Assembly (NCBI GenBank): GCA_964036665.1
Contig: OZ038526.1
Location: forward strand, 6,324,001-6,388,000
Length of the DNA: 64,000 bases
Direction of reading: 5' to 3'
From: Gordius sp. MW1
Taxonomy: Eukaryota > Nematomorpha > Gordioida > Gordea > Gordiidae
Each line of letters opens with the position of its first letter. Position 1 is the first letter of the stretch. The translations under genes were made by a program, and so were the position numbers. The notes under the pieces are model-generated. The model made no database searches, was not told the origin of the DNA, and saw only the letters and a program-made list of their open reading frames with translations. This document shows positions 48,301-57,300 of the stretch, one piece after another.

Positions 48301-51300
48301 GAGCGAATCGGGCTGGTAGTTTAAGAATTTAGCCCTTTTTTAAAACTAAAAAAAACTTTTTTTTTAATTTTTTTTTTACATTAAATTAATATTTTGTTTT
48401 TGTTAATAGTTGTGTTTTATGTTTAGAAAATCAATATATTTCGTCGGTCAGTAGCCAGCGGACGGTCAAAAAGTCATATTAATTTCATCATCTATATAAA
48501 TAACATAATAACTTCTACTATTTTAAAGCCAGCATGGTATAGTGGTTATAGCGCAGGCTTGTGAATTGGAGGTGTGGGGTTCAAGTCAGGGAGGGGACAA
48601 ATTTTTTTTTTTAATTTTTTTAAATTAAATTAATATTTGTTCATGTTAATACCAATGATAATATGAATTTTTGACCGTCCGCTGGCTACTGACCAATAAA
48701 AAAATGACCATTGGCCAAATAAATCGAAATTTTTTTTCGTTTTTGAATTGGTTAACATTGATAATTACCCTATGTCCTCCCCTACAAGGGCCTATAACTA
48801 ATTAACTAATTATTTTGCATCTAATACCCCCTATAGGCATTCTCGCCCCTTCCCACCTTTCTCGCCCATAAATTGCATAGCAAATATGCTACGTTTATAC
48901 GGAGTATAGAAGAGTTCCCCCTTCCCCTCTTCCCTTCCCCTACTCCCCTTCCCTTCTCCCCCTTCCCACGAGGGCCGAAGGCCCGAGTTTTATTATATAA
49001 CCAAAACTAGTTAAATTGCATAGCAATTAAAAGTAAACAACTTTTATTTATGTTTATTATATAACTAGTTAAATTGCATAGCAATTAAAAGTAAACAACT
49101 TTTATTTATGTTTATTATATAATAGATAATTTAACAAATCTTATATATAACACACCGAGAGAGATAGAGATGAGGGGTGGGGCACCTCTTATGCATTAAT
49201 TCAAAAAATAACACAGCGAGGGAGATAGAGATGAGGGGTGGGGCACCTCTTTCTCATCCATTAAGTTAAAAAAAGCGATAACCTAATATACCCAATGCAA
49301 ATAGATATGGAGGGTAACGGACGACGGACGACGGACGGACACCAAAAAACGATCCCATAAATTGCATAGCAATTAATTACAAATTCTACGTTTGTAGCAA
49401 CTCCATCGGCGTAGCCAGGATTGAATTCAGAGGGGGCAATAATGATTAAGGGAGGGGCAAAATGATAATTATTTGGAGTTTTAGCCATAGTTATATAAGA
49501 TTAAAAGAATTTCTTGATTTAGAGGGGGGCAGCCGCCCCTCCCTGCCTTGGCTACGCCTATGAGCAACGTTCTATGAATTCAATAGCCCTAAAATTTAGA
49601 GCTTTACTTTTCAGTGGAAGGTTATTTGACAATCAACTATCATGGAACAAAGAGTCCTTTTGCGGTATAGCTAAAACATTTCCAATAGCCTAAATCCATA
49701 CGATTGCCTCGGGCCCAATAACTTCAGCGTAGATAAGATCAATTCTTTGAAATTTTTCACAGACACTTTTGTTGCATTTTTGTTTTTAATTTCTAATTTG
49801 TGTGCTAACTCACATTGATTCATTTCTCAGGCGGAGCCTATTACATGATATCGAGAAGTTTGGGGCCCGAATTTGGGGGCGCCATCGGCATTATCTTCTC
49901 ATTGGCCAATGCCGTCGCCGTCGCAATGTATATCGTAGGTTTTGCGGAAACCGTGGTTGACCTCATCTCCGTAAGTCCCTCTATGCTCAAAAATACTTTT
50001 ATATTACCCTAGAGCCGTGTCCATCGGGGTAGCCAGCATTGGAATTTAGAGGGGGGGGCAATAATGATTTAAGGAGGGGCAAAACGATTATTTTTAGAAA
50101 TTTTAGCCATAATTTTAATAAATTTCAACAAATTTTTTAATTTAAAGGGGGGAGAGCCGCCCCTATCTGCCCCCCCCCTGGCTACGCCCATGGCCGTGTC
50201 TATATTTTAAAATGCCCCCTCGACCAAAATAGTAATCCATATACTTTCATATGGTGTTATTCATCAAAAAGCAAATATTTTTTCAATGAGTTTTTAGTTA
50301 TTTGATACCCACTTTAAAAGTAATGAAACTTTATTAACAGAAGGGGGGGCGTTGTATTGATGTATTATAATTATCAACACAAAGTGAATTGAGGATATAT
50401 TTAAAAAAAATTTTTACTCTAATTTATCGTTTATTATATTGTCTAATACAATTAGAGGCACGCGGGAACCTTGTTTAACATATCTCCAACCAACTGGATC
50501 CGTATCATAGGATGCGCAACGGCCATACTACTGCTAGCCATATCAATGGCGGGCATGGAGTGGGAAGCTAAAGTTAGTGCTCGCATTTTAATAAATATTT
50601 ACATTAAAATTATCCTCAAAATTTAAGAAATATAATTTAAGATTTTTTTTGTGATTTGTGAAATATCGCAAAAAATTACTACCTTAACATGTTAGCATAT
50701 ATTGGTAAAGTTTATATGAATATGGCGTTCACCTTATCCTATATTCAATACAGGCGGCAACCAGCAGTGTGAAGAACGAAGAAATTCTTATTAATCAATT
50801 AACTTTAAACTCAAGTTTATATAATTTTGATGAGCCACCCTTGCTTTTCTTACTACTAGCATTTCACAGTAATAACACCTTTTAGGGGTCCTAACTAAAA
50901 TTAACTAATATTAGCAACATAAATTTCCTTTCGCACTTCATGATCTTCAATAAATAGGCATACGACATGACATCTTTACATGTAACCATGACTACATAGA
51001 CTGCTCATGGTAAAATGCGTACCATATATCCACCATTTTGAACTTAACTATATCCCATGTCTTTCTGCACTGTATTCTATTGTTAAAACGGAAAAAGGGA
51101 ATTTACCTTCCGCGTTAGTTAATAAATAAATAGCCCAGTATTTTTATGTTATGTTTATGAATTTTGGAAACGATATATATCATAAAATGTGTTTTTAACG
51201 TTTAACTACTTCAATATTTGCTTAGTAAGCTTTAAAAATACTTTAATTAACCAAAATTACTATAATCTCTATATGTTCTTCCCTTATTTGTGCACACTTC

Positions 51301-54300
51301 AAAATGGCGGAAAATGGTACACTTATTTAAAGTTGATGAGCAGTCTATCTAGTCCATGCGTGTACCATGTAATTTTTGACATATAACACACGCTATCCAT
51401 AATTTTCCACGCATAGTACATCTAAAATTGCATTCGATTTTTGAAGCAGAATCTTTACTAACATTTCACCCATAACATTTCTCGCACGGGATCAGGCTCA
51501 GTTGGGACTGTTGTTTTTACTCGTAGTGGCAATCTTCAATTACGTCATCGGTACATGTTTGCCGCCTAACGATGTGCAAAAGGCCAAAGGCTACTTTGGT
51601 TTCAGAAGTAATACACTACACCGTTAACTAACTTTCATTGTCCTCTTACTAGTGTTGTAAAAACGGCTGGGTCGTGGTTGGTCGATTTTTGGTTTAGCTA
51701 AGGCCAACGGTGGACTCTAGTCTGTTTCTCAAATTTCGACTAACCATATAACTCGACTAAGAAAACGGAACGAAACCTCTTTGGTCGTCGACCAAACAAA
51801 ACCCAGCCTTTTTTACGACACACTACCTCATACGGAACGGAATTGACCTTATTAGGAAAGATTTTTTAGCATTTTACCATTATATGTTTGATCTTGACCA
51901 AGCCATATTATAGCCTTATTGCTTGGTAGTGTGATAAGGAACGGTCGTTTCAATGTTTAATGATGCCATATTTTTTTATTGAAAAAAATTATATTTGACA
52001 TTCAATGATTTTCAAATTTTTTTTTTATTTAACTATTTTTAACTCTGTGATCGGCATGAGATTATACAAATCCCTCATTTTAATGTAATAGAGACAATGC
52101 TTATTTGTTAAGTTTAAAAATTTTATATAGTTTACGTATAAGTTCTTATTCCCTTTTTTGCAACCATATTATGAGCTTCATCTTCGTTTAGGTGCCCTGT
52201 TCAAGCAGAATTTTGTACCGGCTTTTACGGTGGGCGAAAATTTTTTCTCCGTGTTTTCAATCTTCTTCCCCGCCGCAACCGGTATTCTGGCCGGCGCCAA
52301 TATATCCGGTGACCTTAAGGTAATAACACGCCTCCACTATATTTATGCTCATCATTTTTTACAAACTTTATAACGTCAAATATTTCCGTGAACGTCAACG
52401 ATATCGAATTTATCACCACTTTATTTCCAAATGAATTTCTTGAGTTTAGTAATGTGTGATATGTGTATCTTTATCAACGGCTTTAAATGGGTCCACAAGA
52501 TGCAAAGTCAAGGATGTTGGATGGAAAAAGAACTAGCATATAATGTTCAAGGAAGTTGATTTCTTTTTATAAGAAACTTATGGAGATTTTTGGAGTAGGC
52601 GACCCATAATTTGAGTATATGACTATAGACTCTACACAAGAAATAAAAGGTGTCTTTTTAGTGTCAAGAAAGGTAGTTGTGCGGGTAGATAATCGGCATT
52701 CATTAGATCCACAATTTCGTGATATTTTGGCAAATTAATTCTTACCATTTGCTCTTTAATATTATTAAAGGGAACACTTCTCTGCTATAGGCGATTCGTT
52801 TTTTCCCCTTATATAATATGCACGTCTTAGAACGCTCAAAAAGCAATCCCGCGGGGCACATTCCTAGCCATCCTGATAACGACGATCGTTTACCTCTTGC
52901 TCATTTGGACGCTGGGGTATACCGTTATTCGCCACGCCTCTGGCAACGTAGATGATCTATACTCTATCGTGAAACCTGCCACGCTTAGCGCGACCCTGGG
53001 TGTCACCGGACAAAGTGTCGTGAAAGCATTGTGGCCCGACCCTGTCATTTTGTCACCCACCGACAGCCCTATCTCCAACTCCTGTCGCGGTTCAGGCGCA
53101 TGTCCTTACGGATTGCTGAACGACTATCAGGTTTGATCGAGATTTTTTTGTATCGATTGATTTGAGAATATCGATTAAAAGAAATTAAGTGTTTTAAATT
53201 TTTGTTTTCTATATATACATTTTAGCTAATAGCCATGCTTAGGATATGTATTTTGACGATGGCTAAATGATCTTGCTCTGATTAAAAAAATTTGGCCATA
53301 CTATGTAGTCTAGTGTAAAAATATAGACTTAAGCTGTATAGAAGGAGAAAAAGTGTTTTTGTGACTTTTATTATTGATATTTCTTTAAAATTCCATTGAA
53401 AGAGATAATTTTTGCGAATTTTGTTGTTGATTTTAAAAGGTTGTGGATATGATATCCCTGTACGCCCCCATAACAACTATTGGCATTTTCGCGGCCACCC
53501 TGTCTTCCGCATTAGCTAGTCTAGTCGGTGCTCCCAAAGTGTTTCAGGTAACAATTATATTAAAACATTTTAACGCTTTTTTATATCTGTTATAAGGCAC
53601 CAACCTAGACAAGTTGTCAAAAGAAATTTATATATAAAGGTAATAATTAGTCGGGCACAATCAATAATGGAATTAGGGCTCGGGCGAAAAATTAAAACTA
53701 ACCAACGGTCATTAGCTAGTTTATGTGCGAAAGCAAAATAAAAGTCTTCTACAGAAGCATAAGTCCATAGCCATTAACCCGTATCATCATTTATTTTAAA
53801 ATTACATGTTGAACAGGACGGACGGACGGACAACCAAAAAAGAGCCCAAATTGCAAAGCATTTAATTATTTAATAAAGTGTTCCCCTTAATCCAGCCAGA
53901 TAATAATCAAATTTTTCTAGATGACTTTTCCTACTCACTAGGTGTATTTTCTAATACTATAATTCGTTCTAACATTACTTGACAACGTGGGAAGCAATGT
54001 GAAACTTGACTTTTTTTCCTAGTCTCTATCTCAAAACCTCCATATATATTAAGTTTTAAAAGCTGCTAAGATTTTGCTATTTTTACTGTATTTAGGCACT
54101 GTGTCGCGATAACCTATTTCCCGGTCTGAGGTTTTTTGCCGTTGGTTCCAAAAAGAATGACGAACCCTATAGGGCCTACGTACTCGCATTCACAATATCA
54201 GTATTATGTATTTTGATCGGTAAGAGTGTTTACTTTATTAAAAATTCATCATCATCTGTTTATATAGAATAAAATACCCGTTTAATGGGTAGTTTTTATT

Positions 54301-57300
54301 GTTATTTTTTAGTAAAACGAAATTAGTAATAGTCGTAGCCTTATAAGGGTAAGCTTAAGTATTTCTTGGTGGTATAATAATAAATACAGCATAACTTTAA
54401 AAAATTTTATAAGGTGTTTTCTGTTTAGTATTAAGGATGAATATTACCTTTTTAGCCGAACTGAACGTCATCGCGCCCATTATTTCTAACTTTTTTCTCA
54501 TGGCTTACGCGCTCATCAATTACTCCTGCTTCGACGCATCCATGTCAAAATCAATCGGTAAGAGATTATGATTCTTTCTTTTTTTTGCAATTAAAAATTA
54601 TATTAATTTTTATTGAAAAGGGTTATTTTCAAATCATTGTATGAAATACATGCTTAAATTCAATTAAAGCGTAGGCCTAGCTAGAGCCATGAATCTAAAT
54701 TGTATGGGATTATACAATTTTCTTAGTTATTTTTTGCTTAATATATGAAAAATCTTTAGGGTCGTGTACGATTGAGTTAATTTGATATTTGTTTAAGAAA
54801 ATTGCTTTATTTTTTGCATTATCTAAGGGAGGGGGGGGGGCGGAATTTATGGGTTTATTAAATATTTACTATACATAACATCTTTTTTTGAGCGTGTATT
54901 TTCATTTCAAAATTTTATTCTAAGGATTCAGGCCCGGTTTCAAATATTTCAACCGGTGGGTCAGCCTGTTCGGTGGTTGCTTGTGCGTCGTGACCATGTT
55001 TCTCATCAAGTGGTGGGCCGCTTTCATCACATTCTTTTTCGTCATCTTCTTCTACATCTACATACGCTACAAAAAGCCAGGTACTCACTCATACCTAACA
55101 ACTAATGTTGTAAAAAGTGCTGAGTTTTGTTTGATCGAGAGTCTGGTCTGTATTTCAAATTTTGACTAAGCCTAGAGGCCAACTAAGAAAAACAGACCAA
55201 AAAACCTTTGATCTGTTTATGTTTAGTCGACTGAAATAAAGGTCGATCAAACAAAACGCAGTCGTTTCTACAACAGCAACACTACTAACATAACAACCTC
55301 TAAAAACACAATTTAATCTTTTTTATTAAATGAGCGATCGTTCTAGCTAAGTTCGATAGTAATAAGGAATTAAACTGTTCGGTGTACAACTATTAGGGAA
55401 ATCCTTAGCAGTTCATATAAAAAACATTTAGCTTATGACGAAATTAAAATTTTTATTTTTGCACACAGACGTCAACTGGGGTTCTTCGACGCAGGCGCAT
55501 TCCTACAAAAGCGCTCTCACCTCGATCCTCAGGCTTAATAACACGGAGGAGCACGTGAAAAATTTTAGGTGACCGTTGCATAAATACTCAATTTCGACAC
55601 ATTTTTATATGAGTTATAGTTAATGCCTGAACTGTTTTACCTAATTTGTTATTTTTTATTTTTTTATTATGCCATATTTATTGGTATCACATGGGTAAAA
55701 TACACTGGTAAATAATTACATCTATTTTAAAGTTACACACATTTTTTACAATTTAATTCTGTATCTTGATTAGACCACAAATTCTCGTTTTAGCTGGTGA
55801 TCCGAGATCGCGCCCAGCTTTTCTCGATTTCGTCAGCAATTTCACCAAAAACATCAGCCTCCTCATATGTGGCCACGTTATTCTGGTATTTTAAAAATCA
55901 TAAAATTTTGTTTTGCCGATTTGTCTGCAATCGTGCTTTTAATGTGATACACAATAGTTTCAAAGTTTTTATAAGGGGTGGAATTATGTTTAGAAATGAT
56001 ATATTTATGGGGATTTATTCGTATATTTTTTTTTTACTTTATACTATTAATTTATTAAATCCTGCTTTAAGCAATTAATACCAATTTTAAAATTTTCGTT
56101 TATATATGAGACCCTTGTATTTGTGCGATTACGACCTTTGATTGTTTATGTTGTCAGGGCCACTCCACAGATATGTATTTCAACGTTGATACCCATGGTG
56201 TGTATTCTTTCCTCAAACATCGCAAAATTAAAGCCCTCTACAACGTCGTAGTGGCCCCGACTCTTAGAACTGGCGTAAAATCTTTGATACAAGTATGCAA
56301 TTTAAAAAATATGATTTTTAATTTTTATATCGCATTCGTTATTCAATTTGTTGGTAAACAATTTTTTTTATTTTAAGCTGTCTGGGTTAGGTCGTCTTAG
56401 GCCCAACGTATTGATGATGGGATACAAGAATAACTGGGAAAGCGACGACATGGATTCCCTCAATCAATATTTCAATATCATTCAGTAAGCTTAATACCCG
56501 TGCTATTCGTTGTCATTTTGTTTAAAAGTTTATGTTTAATTTCTAGTAGTAATGACCTATTTGCATGGGTATAGCCAGGGGGTATAGAGGGACGGCTGCC
56601 TCCCTCCAAGTCCAAAAAATCTTAGAAATTTTATCAAATTATTAATAAAATTCAAGAAATTACTATTTTGTTCCTCCTTAAATAATTATTGACCTCTCTA
56701 ATTCCAATCCTGGCTACGTTCATGCTTATTTGTAACCATATACTAATTTAAAGGTATTAGCATGTGACACTTTTTCTTTGATACCAAATTTAAAAAAATT
56801 ATATTTAGGTTATCATTAAGTTGGCGTTACGTTATTTATCTTCAAAAAAACGTTGTCTTTGCTCATTTATAACTTACTTAAGTATAAATGAATGTTTTTG
56901 TGCCTAAATTAGGACCAATTAGTCTTCAAACGTCACACGAAATATAAGGATATTTGTGGCCTAGCCAAGGGGGGGGGCAGGGAACTCTTTAAATCAAAAA
57001 ATTTGTTGAAATTAGTTAAAATTATAGCTAAAATATTGAGAAATCATCATTTTGCCCCCGTCTAAATCATTATTGCCCCCCTCTAATGCCGGTTACGCCC
57101 ACGAGAATATTTGTTTCGAGCGATAATATAAACTTTTAATACCAAAGCGACGCCTTTGACATGCGTTACGGCGTTGGAATTTTGCGATTGCGGGACGGGC
57201 TCGACTATTCCTTTTACACCACCCAGCACCAACTCTCGCTCGACGGCATTACCACCCCCGATCCCGACACTCCCCCCACCCCTCAGCACCTCGACGATGA

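Larger units (their letters stand above)
43403..49830. other. NKCC intron 4 (6.4 kb)
   Basis: It holds a 2.3-kb inverted repeat (43981-46287 with 46693-48990), the remaining right end of the composite element (48990-49375) and a family A MITE (49404-49562). No second TM2-type exon was recognised. Confidence 0.7.

Noticed and set aside
54932..55080. Alternative exon 13 start after GATTCAG
   Set aside because: It would break phase with exon 12 and lose the conserved GFRP before GFKYFN. The upstream TAAG acceptor keeps both.
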